Part shown: one piece after another, positions 25,531 to 34,226 of the stretch
Layout of the letters: every line of letters begins with the position of its first letter
Numbering within the stretch: the first letter of the stretch is position 1
Source: Microbacterium gorillae
GTDB lineage: Bacteria; Actinomycetota; Actinomycetes; Actinomycetales; Microbacteriaceae
Assembly (NCBI RefSeq): GCF_000826185.2
Contig: NZ_LN648875.1
Coordinates: 124,001 to 188,000, forward strand
Direction: 5' to 3'
Length of the DNA: 64,000 nt
Translations under genes and position numbers: made by a program
Notes under the pieces: model-generated
Seen by the model: the letters and a program-made list of their open reading frames with translations, nothing else
Told to the model about the DNA's origin: nothing
Databases searched by the model: none

Positions 25531-28500
25531 TCAGACCGTCGGCACCGGAGCGGTCTCGTCGGACGCAGCGGGCGTCGCGGGTGTGTGACCGAGCAGAACC
25601 GCGATGCGCGTCGCCACCCCGTTGGGGTCGCTGTAGAGGTCGAAGGCGTGCACCCGCACGTAATGCCAGCCGAGCCGGCGGAGGGTCTGGGGGCGCAGCC
25701 GCACGCTCTCGCGGAGGGACTCACCGGCGACATCGGTGTCGCTCTCCACGACCACCGCCTTGCCCCCGTGCCGCGCGACCAGAGGCAGTGTGCCCCGGTA
25801 GTTCAGTTCCACGGTGATGCCGAAGCGGGTCAACTCGTGCGCGAGCGAGCGCAGCAGTGGATCGACGCCGTCGGTCGGATAGGTGATCTGGGCGCGCTCG
25901 TCCACACCGGCGAGGATGCCCATCACCGTGGCGGCACCGTGCTCCAGACGGCCGTCCTCGACGTCCGAGGGGCGGATGCAGGACACGATGACCATCGATC
26001 GGCGGGCGCGCGTCATCCCGACCGTGAGCAGCCGCTCGCCGTCCGGGGTGGACAGATCGCCGAAATCACTGAGCACCCGGCCGTGGCGCGTCACGCCGAA
26101 CCCGAGGGAGAAGATCACCCGATCCCGGCTCTCCGCGACCGACTCCTCCAGGGTGAGCACGGCGAACGGCTCCCCCGCGTCGCGCGAGACGAAGTCGGCG
26201 ACGTCCGAGCGTCCGGCGAACGCGGCGGCCACGGCGCTGCGCACGCGCTCCGCATGCCGACGGCTCGCCGTGACCACCATGAGCGACTCGCGCGGTCGCT
26301 TGACCGCGTGCTCGACCACCAGCGTCACGACGCGGTTGACCTCGGCGTCCGGGCTCTCCACGGCCCCGGAATCCGGATCCGGGACACCATAACCGCCGTC
26401 CACGTAATCCACGCTGAGACTGCCCCGGCCGAGGAAGGATCCGGCCCAGGGCAGCGAGACGATCTCACCGCCGTAGAAGGCGTCGTTCACCAGTTCGGCG
26501 AGGTCCTCGCCACCGGCGCGATAGCTGCGGGTCAGCGTCTCCACCGGGACGATCTCGGCGACCCGCTCGAAGATGCTGGTGGTATCGAACGACTCCTCGG
26601 CCTCCCAGTCCCCGGAGGATGCGCTGGCGATCGTGAACGGCGTGGGCGCCTGCGTTGCGGGGTCCCCGATCACGACGAGCTGACGAGCTCGACGGATCGT
26701 CGGGGCGGCTTCGGCGAGGTTGATCGCGCCGGCGTCGGCGATGATCGCGACGTCGAAGCGGTACTCCTCACCCAGCTGCGGCACCTCGTAGGGCGAGGCC
26801 AGCCACACGGGCGCGAGGATGTCGGTCAGGTGCGGGGCGACGGTCCGCAGGTCGCCGGGGGTGGGCGCGCCGCGCGTCAGTGCACGCTTGAGCGCGGCGG
26901 CCTCATCGGGGTGATCGACCAGTCCGATGCGCCAGTCGGTGGCGAGCTTCGCCGCCAGCAGGGGGCCGGAATTGGCGTTGTGCGCCTCGTCCACGAGACG
27001 GAAATCGCGCTCCAGGCTGTCCACGATCGACGTGTTCGCCCCGAGCAGGCGCCGATCGTGCTGCAGCAGGTGCTCGAGCACCGACTGCCACCAGGTGAAT
27101 TCCAGCTCGTCGGCCACGCGCGCCTCGTCGACGTGGCGGACCGACATCTCCTCCAGCAGCGGTTCGAGGCCGAGCTTGGCGAGCTGGGTGCGCAGCTTCG
27201 CGCGCTCGACCAGGTTGTCGAAGTACTTCGATTCCGCGGCCAGACCGGCGAGCGTGCGCACCAGTTGGGCGACCGGCATCGCGGCCAACCGCGCGTTTCC
27301 GGTCCGTCCGAGGACCCCGTCGAGCTCGCCGAGGTCGGCGTGGACCCGCTGCCATTTCACGGCCACGTCGTGCAGTCCGACCGGCACCTCGGGCACGGCA
27401 CCCTGCTCGACGTAGCGCTGCCACAGCGTGCGCTGCGTGCGGATGCGCACCAGTGCCTCGTACATGTCGGCCACATGCACCCCGGGCCGGACGTACTCGC
27501 GCGAGAGGTTCTTCAACCGTCGACGCGTGGCGTTGTTCATGTCCGCGGATTCCCGGCGCGGTCCGTGCGCGGCGATCAGTTCGTCCAACGGACGTTCGAA
27601 CACGGCCGGGGAGAATTTGTCCAGCGTCTCGCGGATGCCGGCCAGAAGCCGCAGGTACTCCCCCAGCTCGTCGACGGTGAGGAACGGACGCATGCGCGTG
27701 TGCGCGATCAGCTCGTAGCCGCGCTCCAGCAGCGTCGAGACATCCTGCTTGTGCAGGCGCCCAGCGAGGTCATGCGCATGACCGGCGGATTCCGTGGTCG
27801 AGAACGACACGCCGTACCAGGGCGAGTCGTCCGGGCCGAAGCGGAACTCCCCGAGCCGCGCCGCCAGCGTCAACTGCGCGGCCGCCGCCGAGCGGTCCGC
27901 GGCGACGGATGCCAGCGCTCGGGCGTCCAGACGGGCTGCGGTCGTGGGCGGGTCCGCGCGCTGTGCGAGTTTGGCCAGGGCGCGGGTGGCGTCCATGACG
28001 GACACCCCGAAGTCCGGATGCGGAGCAGCCAGCGCCGCGCGGTAGTCGGCCAGGATCGGTCGCAGCCGCACGAGCGCCTCGTCGATCTCGGCGACCTTCG
28101 GCTGGGTTGCCTTCTCGTTGCGGCCGATCGCGCGGATGAGGTCCTTGCGCAACGTCGGCGGCATCACGCCGAGACCGTCGAGGCCGATGGCCCCCAGCCG
28201 GTGGCGGATGCCGTCCAGCGTGGAGCGGCGGGCGCTCACCACGAGCACCCGCTTGCCGGCGCGCACGAGCGAGCCGATCGCGTTGATCGCGGTTTGCGTG
28301 CCGCCGGTTCCGGGCAGGGGGGGCAGCGCCAGCGATTGCCCCGCCGTGATGCGGGAGAGCACCTGCTCCTGCTCGGCGTCGGCATCCAGCAGCAGGGTGT
28401 CGGCCGCGGGTGCTGGCGCGCACGAGCGAGCCGATCGCGTTGATCGCGGTTTGCGTGCCGCCGGTTCCGGGCAGGGTGGTCAGCGCCAGCGATTGCCCCG

Positions 28501-29398
28501 CCGTGATGCGGGAGAGCACCTGCTCCTGCTCGGCGTCGGCATCCAGCAGCAGGGTGTCGGCCGCGGGTGCTCGCGTGTCCGGACCGGCGGTCTCGACCGG
28601 GCGTCGGTTGGCGCGCAGCCGGTCCCGCTCTTCGGCGTGACCGCCCAGCGCGTTCAGGACCGGATGATCCAGGCCGCCGTCGCGTGCGAGATCCGCGGCG
28701 ACGTCGCCGAAGACCGAGACGATGATGCGCGGATGAACGGTGAAGCTGTCGATGTGGTTGGTGGCGCGCCGGAGGTGATCGATGACCGGCTGGGGCTTGA
28801 ACAGCCCGCCGTCGTAGGCCAGAGCGGCCAACCGCGGGCCGTCGATGAGGATGCCGAAGTGGTCCTTCGCGGCCCGCACGAGCTCGGGGTTGATCTGGAA
28901 CGTGCCGTGCAGTTTCAGTTCGAAGTCACGCTGGTGCCGACGGATGGCGAGCGGACGCAGCAACACCGGCGCGGTGTAGGCGATGCCGCCGATCCGCCAG
29001 GAAGCGAGGCCCACCGCGAGGTGGACCGCGTCGATGCCGCGCACCGCCCGCAGCTCGACGTTCTTCGCCGTGATGCGCTCGGCCGCGCGTCGAGCGGTGT
29101 GCAGGGCGACCTCATCGCGAAACAGCCCCGACAGCAGCGTCGAACGCCCGGTGATGAACTGCGGCAGGCTGCCCGGGTGGGCCTTGGTGATCTCGATCCC
29201 GGCGTCCGGGACGTCGACGTACTGCAGCAGCGGCGACGGACCGCCCAGTTCGGCGGACTGCTTGGCGATCGCCTCGCGCTGCGGCTGCGCGACATGGCTG
29301 ATGCGCACTCCGGGCCCGATGCCGTCCACGTCACCGGGATCGACCGTGCGCGGGGTCGGCACGCCCTCGCCTCCGCCGTCCGAATTCTCGTGCACCAC
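25531..29398 (-). pseudogene. Superfamily-1 helicase-like protein, frame broken by a 157-bp tandem duplication
   Basis: Two halves in different frames make one gene. The 5' half (29398 to about 28415) holds an N-terminal domain with FITGRSTLLSGLF and VGLASWRIGGIAYTAP, as in actinobacterial DUF4011-like helicases. The 3' half (to 25531) holds the helicase core and a C-terminal restriction-endonuclease-like segment (RRLGWHYVRVHAFDLY). Deleting one 157-bp copy leaves 3711 bases, exactly 1237 codons, so the break is due to the duplication alone. Key ATPase residues look altered: the P-loop reads LPGTGGTQT (Gly where Lys is expected, in both copies) and the Walker B region reads VAIIADAGAI rather than DEA. 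Motif VI is recognisable as TVGMTRARRSM. The protein may be a nucleic-acid binder without ATPase activity. Confidence 0.85.
28258..28571. repeat. 157-bp direct tandem duplication inside the helicase-like gene
   Basis: Bases 28258-28414 and 28415-28571 are identical apart from two positions in the first copy, where GGTGGT reads GGGGGG (two T-to-G changes). 157 is not a multiple of three, so the frame is lost. The unit includes the P-loop region. Confidence 0.95.
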
Positions 29399-29552
29399 AT
29401 CGCCACCCTAGGCGGTCGGGCGATGATTCCCCGGTAAACGCCGCCGTTTCCGCGCCGATCGCGCCTCCTCCCCTGCGCCGCCGCGACGCTCGTCCTCCAC
29501 ACTGCCGCGCCCGACCCCCGTGCACGTCCGTCCTCGCCGCGAAGATGGACCC

Positions 29553-30095
29553 ATGACCTTCACCTGGGATCTCGCCCCCACCCCGTTCGGCCCCGCGCTC
29601 GCCGCGTTCACCGACGACGGACTCGTCGCTCTGACCCTGGTGGACTCCGACCCCGGCGCCCAGGTCGAACGACTCATCCCGCAATTGGGTGATCTGCCCG
29701 ATCACGCCCCCGGCGCGGCCGCCGCGTTGGCGATCCAGCTCGAGGAGTACTTCGACGGTGGCCGTCGCGAGTTCGACATCACACTCGACTGGCGGCTGGC
29801 GACCGGCTTCACCCGGGAGGCCCTGAGCGCCATTCGCACGATCCCGTACGGCACGACCGCCTCCTACGGCGAGGTCGCCGTTCTGGCCGGGCGCCCGCGC
29901 GCACATCGCGCCGTCGGGACCGCGTGCCGCCTCACGCCGTTCTCGATCGTCGTCCCGGTCCACCGCGTCATCCGCTCGGACGGCACGATCGGTGAATACG
30001 GGGCACATCCGGAGGTCAAGCGCCGGCTGCTGGAGCGGGAAGGCGCGCTCAGCCCGCTCGAGGACCGGGTGCACGCAGCAGCGCGGACACGCTGA
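29553..30095 (+). CDS. Alkyltransferase-like protein: MGMT fold with Val in place of the active-site Cys
   Basis: This 180-residue protein matches O6-methylguanine-DNA methyltransferase in length and order: an N-terminal beta domain, then AIRTIPYGTTASYGEVAVLAG (helix and DNA-binding wing), RAVGTACRLTPF and the active-site strand. There the canonical PCHRV reads VPVHRVI, so residue 136 is Val and alkyl transfer is not possible. The Asn-Gly turn before it (usually NGxNP) is also altered to CRLTP. Known alkyltransferase-like proteins (ATL) have Trp or Ala here; they bind O6-alkylguanine and hand it to nucleotide excision repair. I infer an ATL role. The start is ATG 29553, chosen by family alignment; it is monocistronic. 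Confidence 0.85.
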   Translation: MTFTWDLAPTPFGPALAAFTDDGLVALTLVDSDPGAQVERLIPQLGDLPDHAPGAAAALAIQLEEYFDGGRREFDITLDWRLATGFTREALSAIRTIPYGTTASYGEVAVLAGRPRAHRAVGTACRLTPFSIVVPVHRVIRSDGTIGEYGAHPEVKRRLLEREGALSPLEDRVHAAARTR

Positions 30096-30187
30096 CCCGC
30101 GACGGCTCGCTCGCGCGCCCCACACCGCGCCCGCGGGCGGGTATTCTCAGGCTTCACCCCGATTCGCCGTCTGTGCGAGGAGAAGTC

Positions 30188-31057
30188 ATGAACAGCCCGG
30201 CACAGCCCAGCGAGGACGCCCTCGTCGCGCACGCCGTGAGCGAGCTCGCCCGGCGCACCAACTTCCCGGTCGCGTTCGGGGGGCTTTTCGAATCCGGCGA
30301 GGTTCACATCACCGCCATCCACGGTGCCCGTACTCGGTCACTGTCCGGACTGCGCGTGCTGCCCGAACACGGGCTCGGCGGCCGCGCCGTCGTCGAACTG
30401 CGCCCGCGCATGACGAATGACTACGGCTCCAGCACGGTGATCACACACGATTACGACGAAGCGGTGCTCGGCGAGGGCATCTCCACGCTCCTCGCGGTCC
30501 CGGTCATCGTCGGCGGCGTCGCGCGCGGCGTCCTGTACGGCGGGGCGTGGAACAACCAACCGATCCGCAACGTCGCCGCGGCCCCCGCGTTCCAGGTCGC
30601 GGACGCGCTCGCCGGCGAGCTGCGAATGCGCGACGAGGTCGATCGCCGGGTGGCCATGATCGCCCACACCGCTCCGATCCCGCAGGTCGAGGCGACACCG
30701 AGCATGACGGGCGCGCAGCAGGAAGCCCTGCGCGACGCCTACGCCTCCCTCCGGCGGATCGCCGCGGACGCCTCGGACCCCGACATGCGCGGTCGACTGG
30801 GCGAAGTCGAGCACATGCTCGTCCTCCTCGCCGGCGACGCGCAAGCGGCAGAGCGCGAGGACGTCCGACTCGCGCCGCGCGAGGTAGACGTTCTGGCGTG
30901 CGCCGCGCTCGGGGGCACGAACGCCGACATCGCTCGTCAGCTCGGTCTGAAGCCCGGCACCGTGAAGGCGTACCTGGGTTCGGCGATGTCGAAGCTCGGT
31001 GTGTCCACGCGGATCGCCGCGGTCACCCGCGCCCGTCGCGCCGGCCTGATTCCCTGA
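30188..31057 (+). CDS. GAF-LuxR transcriptional regulator
   Basis: Residues 10-140 look like a GAF sensor domain (LARRTNFPVAFGGLF, LLAVPVIVGGVARGVLYGG). The C-terminal 65 residues are a LuxR-type HTH: LAPREVDVLACAALGGTNAD, IARQLGLKPGTVKAYLGSAM, SKLGVSTRIAAVTRARRAG. Between them is a helical linker. The ligand is unknown. GAGGAG lies seven bases before the ATG at 30188. The gene stands alone ahead of lsr2. In actinobacteria related GAF-LuxR proteins control catabolic or stress genes elsewhere, so no local target is implied. Confidence 0.85.
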   Translation: MNSPAQPSEDALVAHAVSELARRTNFPVAFGGLFESGEVHITAIHGARTRSLSGLRVLPEHGLGGRAVVELRPRMTNDYGSSTVITHDYDEAVLGEGISTLLAVPVIVGGVARGVLYGGAWNNQPIRNVAAAPAFQVADALAGELRMRDEVDRRVAMIAHTAPIPQVEATPSMTGAQQEALRDAYASLRRIAADASDPDMRGRLGEVEHMLVLLAGDAQAAEREDVRLAPREVDVLACAALGGTNADIARQLGLKPGTVKAYLGSAMSKLGVSTRIAAVTRARRAGLIP

Positions 31058-31167
31058 CACGTCACGGCACGCTCTCCGGTACGGCCGTCCACGGTTGGAC
31101 CGCACCGGTTCGGCGACACGGTGCCACGAAATCGTGGGGTCCTCGCGTGATCAGGGGTATCGGTCAC

Positions 31168-31173
31168 TAGAGT
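31168..31173 (+). promoter_or_regulatory. -10 box of a leaderless promoter (lsr2)
   Basis: TAGAGT ends seven bases before the lsr2 ATG at 31181, leaving no space for a ribosome-binding site. Confidence 0.5.
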
Positions 31174-31180
31174 GGCCGTC

Positions 31181-31534
31181 ATGGCGCGAAAAATCGTTCA
31201 CCAGCTCATCGACGACCTCGACGGCACCGTGCTGGAGCCCGGCACCGGCGACACGGTGCACTTCTCGCTCGACGGCACGGCGTACGAGGTTGACCTCACC
31301 GCCGAGCACGCGGACGAGCTGCGCGCTGCGCTGGAGCCATACGTTCGAGCGGGTCGCCGCCTCGGCCGCGGCTCTGCCGCCGCTTCCTCGCCTGCGAAGA
31401 GCCGGCGCGGATCCGGTGCCGCTCGCGACGACCTCGCCGAGGTTCGCTCCTGGGCCAACGCGAACGGGCACACCGTGTCCGACCGCGGTCGGGTCCCGGC
31501 GGCGGTGCTCGAAGCGTACGACGCCGCGAACTGA
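31181..31534 (+). CDS. lsr2: Lsr2 nucleoid-associated protein
   Basis: Lsr2 is the actinobacterial functional counterpart of H-NS: it binds AT-rich DNA in the minor groove, bridges it and silences foreign genes. The 117-residue protein starts MARKIVHQLIDDLDGT, followed by the dimerisation beta region (VHFSLDGTAYEVDLT) and HADELRAALEPYV. The C-terminal DNA-binding domain ends in VRSWANANGHTVSDRGRVPA, with the RGR hook. A GTG three codons upstream is in frame, but ATG 31181 matches the family and the -10 box. Confidence 0.95.
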   Translation: MARKIVHQLIDDLDGTVLEPGTGDTVHFSLDGTAYEVDLTAEHADELRAALEPYVRAGRRLGRGSAAASSPAKSRRGSGAARDDLAEVRSWANANGHTVSDRGRVPAAVLEAYDAAN

Positions 31535-31546
31535 TCGCGACGCGAT

Positions 31547-31575
31547 CGGGCCGCATCACGCATGCGGCCCGTTTC
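31547..31575 (+). terminator. Intrinsic terminator after lsr2
   Basis: CGGGCCGCAT and ATGCGGCCCG form a 10-bp stem with a 5-base loop, followed by TTTCC. It lies 13 bases after the lsr2 stop. Confidence 0.75.
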
Positions 31576-31621
31576 CGTGCGCATCGACGACCCCGCTCCG
31601 GCGATTAGGCTGGAGCACAGC

Positions 31622-31694
31622 GCCCCCGTAGCTCAGTGGATAGAGCGTCGGTTTCCTAAACCGTGCGTCGCTGGTTCGAGTCCAGTCGGGGGCA
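31622..31694 (+). tRNA. tRNA-Arg (anticodon CCT)
   Basis: A full cloverleaf is visible: acceptor GCCCCCG/CGGGGGC with A as discriminator, D-arm GCTC..GAGC, anticodon loop TTCCTAA, and T-arm CTGG-TTCGAGT-CCAG. The anticodon CCT reads AGG. CCA is not encoded. Confidence 0.95.
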
Positions 31695-31869
31695 CTCTGT
31701 CGCGACAGCGGGCTCTGCACCGAGGGTGCGGGTCGGGGTCATGAGCCGATTCCGAACAAGCCGAGGTCATGGATCGCACGCGGCCAGGATGAAGCCGATG
31801 ACCCGAGGATCCGTGTCGAACCCGCGGGCCCCGACCCCTGGGCGGTGATGATTCCGATTCCGCTAGCCA

Positions 31870-32778
31870 TCAGCTCCGTCGGCCGCCCGCTGAGAGATCG
31901 ACCACGGGCAGGCGAGAGCGTGGAGCCCGCGACGGAAGGTTCGCGACGATCACGCCGGCGATCACGAGCAGCAGGCCGAGCAGCTGCAACGGACCGAACG
32001 CCTCTCCCGCCAGAAGCACACCGAGCACCACCCCGGTGACCGGATTGAGCAGGCCGATCGTACCGACGGCGCTCGCGCGCAGGTGCTTCAGCCCCGTGAA
32101 CCACGCCGTGTAGCCGAGTGCCGTCGCGATCACGGTGATGTAGACGAAGCCGAGCAGTTCGCCGCCGACCGGAATCGGCGGGGCACCCTCCACGATGGCG
32201 GCGATCGGCAGAAGCAGCACACCGCCGGCACCCAGCTGCCACGCCGCCATCGTCACCGGGGGCACCTCCCCGCTCCACCGCGCGGTGAGGACGAAGCCGA
32301 GCGAGGACGACAGCATGGCCGCCAGCGAAGCGGCGACGCCCCACGGGTCCACGCGCTCAGCGCTCACGCCGAGCATGACCAGAACACCGACGATGCCGAT
32401 CGCCGCGCCCGCCACTGCCATCAGCCGAGGACGCTGCTTCAGGAACGCCCATCCGAACAGCAGCATCACCGCCGCCGACGCGGACATCAGCGTGGCCGCG
32501 ACCGAGGACGGCAGACGGGTCCCGGCGACGTAGATCAGCACGAAGAACCCCCCGACGTTGAGGACGCCGAGCAGGATCGATCGCCACCACCAGATCCCGC
32601 GGGGCAGGCGACGGGTCACCAGAAGCAGAATCAGCGCGGCGGGCACCGCCCGATACACCGCGCCCCACAGCGGCACGTCACCCGGGAGCAGATTCCTGGT
32701 GACGACGTACACGCTCCCCCAGGCGATCGGCGCGATCGCCGTCACGAGCATCCAGCGCAGCGGAATTTTATCTTCCAT
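31870..32778 (-). CDS. EamA/DMT-family transporter
   Basis: This 302-residue membrane protein has ten predicted TM helices in two EamA repeats, beginning MLVTAIAPIAWGSVYVVTR and, in the second half, GVAASLAAMLSSSLGFVLTARW. Conserved features include NVGGFFVLIYVAGTRLPSS and LNPVTGVVLGVLL. Family members export amino acids, metabolites or drugs; the substrate cannot be told. Its start codon lies inside an 18-bp perfect palindrome, and the divergent neighbour encodes a MarR regulator. This is the classic layout of a MarR-controlled exporter. Confidence 0.9.
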   Translation of the reverse strand: MEDKIPLRWMLVTAIAPIAWGSVYVVTRNLLPGDVPLWGAVYRAVPAALILLLVTRRLPRGIWWWRSILLGVLNVGGFFVLIYVAGTRLPSSVAATLMSASAAVMLLFGWAFLKQRPRLMAVAGAAIGIVGVLVMLGVSAERVDPWGVAASLAAMLSSSLGFVLTARWSGEVPPVTMAAWQLGAGGVLLLPIAAIVEGAPPIPVGGELLGFVYITVIATALGYTAWFTGLKHLRASAVGTIGLLNPVTGVVLGVLLAGEAFGPLQLLGLLLVIAGVIVANLPSRAPRSRLPVVDLSAGGRRS

Positions 32779-32786
32779 GGAAGATA
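32769..32786. promoter_or_regulatory. MarR-type operator palindrome
   Basis: TATCTTCCATGGAAGATA is a perfect 18-bp palindrome covering the EamA start codon (CAT at 32776-32778 on the plus strand) and lying 28 bases before the marR-like start. The length and position are as expected for a MarR dimer site controlling both genes. Confidence 0.75.
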
Positions 32787-32801
32787 TGTTACCTCGGTCA
32801 G

Positions 32802-32807
32802 TAGGAT
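32802..32807 (+). promoter_or_regulatory. -10 box of a leaderless promoter (MarR gene)
   Basis: TAGGAT ends six bases before the ATG at 32814. The palindrome at 32769-32786 lies just upstream, about where the -35 region would be. Confidence 0.5.
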
Positions 32808-32813
32808 GAGGCC

Positions 32814-33350
32814 ATGCCGCGAACGGATGACATTCCTGCCTCACGCCCCGGCCTGCCCGCCTCGACCGGCGATCGGGTCGACGCGATCATCGCGGAATGG
32901 CGGCGGGAGCGACCCGATGTGGACCCCTCCCCGCAGGGTGTCATCGGCCGGTTGCATCGTGTCGCCGACATGCTCGACGCCGAGCTCACGGCGAACTTCG
33001 CCCGCTTCTCCCTCACCCGTGGCGAGTTCGACGTCCTCGCCACCCTCCGCCGCGCCGGATCGCCCTTCGGCCGCACGGCCGGTGAACTCGCCGAGCACAC
33101 CATGATCACCAGCGGCGGACTCACCAAGCGCGTCGACCGACTGATCGCTCGGGGCCTGGTGGAGCGCAACGTCGATGACGCCGACGCGCGCCGCCGGCTC
33201 ATCGCTCTGACCCCCGCCGGAGTCGCACTGGTCGATGAGGCGTTCACGAGCCACATGGCGCTCGAGCACCGCCTGCTCCAACCTCTCGGCGGAGACGGCG
33301 ACATCCTCGCCACTGTCCTGCGCCGCTGGCTCATCGCCACCGACGGCTGA
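32814..33350 (+). CDS. MarR-family transcriptional regulator
   Basis: This 178-residue protein has the MarR winged helix: LTRGEFDVLATLRRAGSPFG, then TAGELAEHTMITSGGLTKRV for the recognition helix, then a wing DADARRRLIALTPAG. Long N- and C-terminal helices form the dimer. The repressor should bind the palindrome at 32769-32786 and silence both the exporter and itself until a ligand binds. The two genes are divergent with 35 bases between starts. Confidence 0.92.
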   Translation: MPRTDDIPASRPGLPASTGDRVDAIIAEWRRERPDVDPSPQGVIGRLHRVADMLDAELTANFARFSLTRGEFDVLATLRRAGSPFGRTAGELAEHTMITSGGLTKRVDRLIARGLVERNVDDADARRRLIALTPAGVALVDEAFTSHMALEHRLLQPLGGDGDILATVLRRWLIATDG

Positions 33351-33359
33351 TTCGACGCG

Positions 33360-33857
33360 TCAGGCCGCGTGCGCGAGGTAGGGCTTCCAGACCGGATCCG
33401 CGCGCTCGGTGCCACGCACGGTCCACTCGCCGCCGCGCGGCTGGCGCGGCGTCACGCGCAGCTCCCACCCCATCTCCTGGGGCGTCCGGTCGCTCTTGGT
33501 GTTGTTGCACCGCAGACAGCACGCGACGAGGTTCTCCCAGGAGTCCGCTCCCCCGCGAGACCGCGGGAGAACATGGTCGATCGTCGAGGCAGCGCGGCCG
33601 CAGTACGCGCATCGGTAGCCGTCACGCCGGAGCACACCGCGACGTGTGACCGGGACGCGCCGACTCATCGGAACCCGCACGTAGCGGGTCAGGATGATCA
33701 CGGCGGGCCGGTCGTATGTGGCTCGTGTGCCCCACACCGGCTGTCCGTCCACCTTCTCGATCACTGTCGCGCGCTCGTTCATCACCAGCAGCAGGGCTCG
33801 TTTGAACGAGACCACCGCCAGGGGCTCGTACCCGGCGTTCAACACCAACGTTCGCAT
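33360..33857 (-). CDS. HNH endonuclease family protein
   Basis: This 165-residue protein is of the small HNH type widespread in actinobacteria (MRTLVLNAGYEPLAVVSFKR start). The zinc-binding CAYC and CLRC pairs and the HNH core are seen in TIDHVLPRSRGGADSWENLV and NNTKSDRTP. The function of this family in the host is unknown; the catalytic His and Asn appear present, so it should cut or nick DNA. It follows a small ORF with a strong ribosome-binding site and a hairpin. Confidence 0.88.
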   Translation of the reverse strand: MRTLVLNAGYEPLAVVSFKRALLLVMNERATVIEKVDGQPVWGTRATYDRPAVIILTRYVRVPMSRRVPVTRRGVLRRDGYRCAYCGRAASTIDHVLPRSRGGADSWENLVACCLRCNNTKSDRTPQEMGWELRVTPRQPRGGEWTVRGTERADPVWKPYLAHAA

Positions 33858-33896
33858 CCGTCGTCCTCTCGATTCAGCCCGGCTGGTTGCCGGGTG

Positions 33897-34067
33897 TCAC
33901 GATGCATGGCGACGCCGTCGGGCCGACAACGGCGCACAGACGACGAAAGGCGCAGCCGTCTGTGGCTGCGCCTTCGGTTCTGCGGTCGAGATCGACTGCG
34001 GATGATGATGTCCGTGGACGGCACTCCGCGCGGCGCTCGTGGTTCGAGTGCTTCGCGACCCGTCCAT
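33897..34067 (-). CDS. Small 56-codon ORF, possible leader peptide of the HNH gene
   Basis: The ORF begins MDGSRSTRTTSAARS, with GGAGGTG six bases before the ATG, one of the best ribosome-binding sites in the window. It contains HGHHHPQS and ends in a basic RARRRR-like stretch. I do not recognise it. Its second half overlaps a stable hairpin at 33947-33974, and its stop lies 39 bases before the HNH start. Translation through the hairpin could regulate the downstream gene, or the ORF may be a small protein of its own. Confidence 0.45.
   Translation of the reverse strand: MDGSRSTRTTSAARSAVHGHHHPQSISTAEPKAQPQTAAPFVVCAPLSARRRRHAS
33947..33974. terminator. Hairpin upstream of the HNH gene (terminator or attenuator)
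   Basis: AAGGCGCAGCC and GGCTGCGCCTT form a perfect 11-bp stem with a 6-base loop. On the minus strand it is followed by TCGTCGTC rather than a strong T-run. It lies inside the small ORF and about 90 bases before the HNH start. No further gene was seen in the rest of 33858-34226. Confidence 0.5.
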
Positions 34068-34226
34068 GTGATTCACCTCCGCGTGCTCCGGCGTCAGGGA
34101 CAGCGTAGACCCCGGTGGTGACCGCCTGCCCTCCAGCGGGTGAACGGGAGTCGGCGTGTCGCCGATCCTGGACGCGACAAGACCGCGCTCACGCACGCAT
34201 GCGGAGACAGTGTCGCGTGGGCGCTA

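Noticed and set aside
25357-28443. Very long open frame on the plus strand opposite the helicase-like gene
   Set aside because: Its product is Arg/Gly/His-rich with no domain, and it mirrors a real gene on the other strand; such frames are common in GC-rich DNA.
31622-31870. Integration site at tRNA-Arg
   Set aside because: No integrase, no repeat of the tRNA 3' end and no phage genes were seen beside it.
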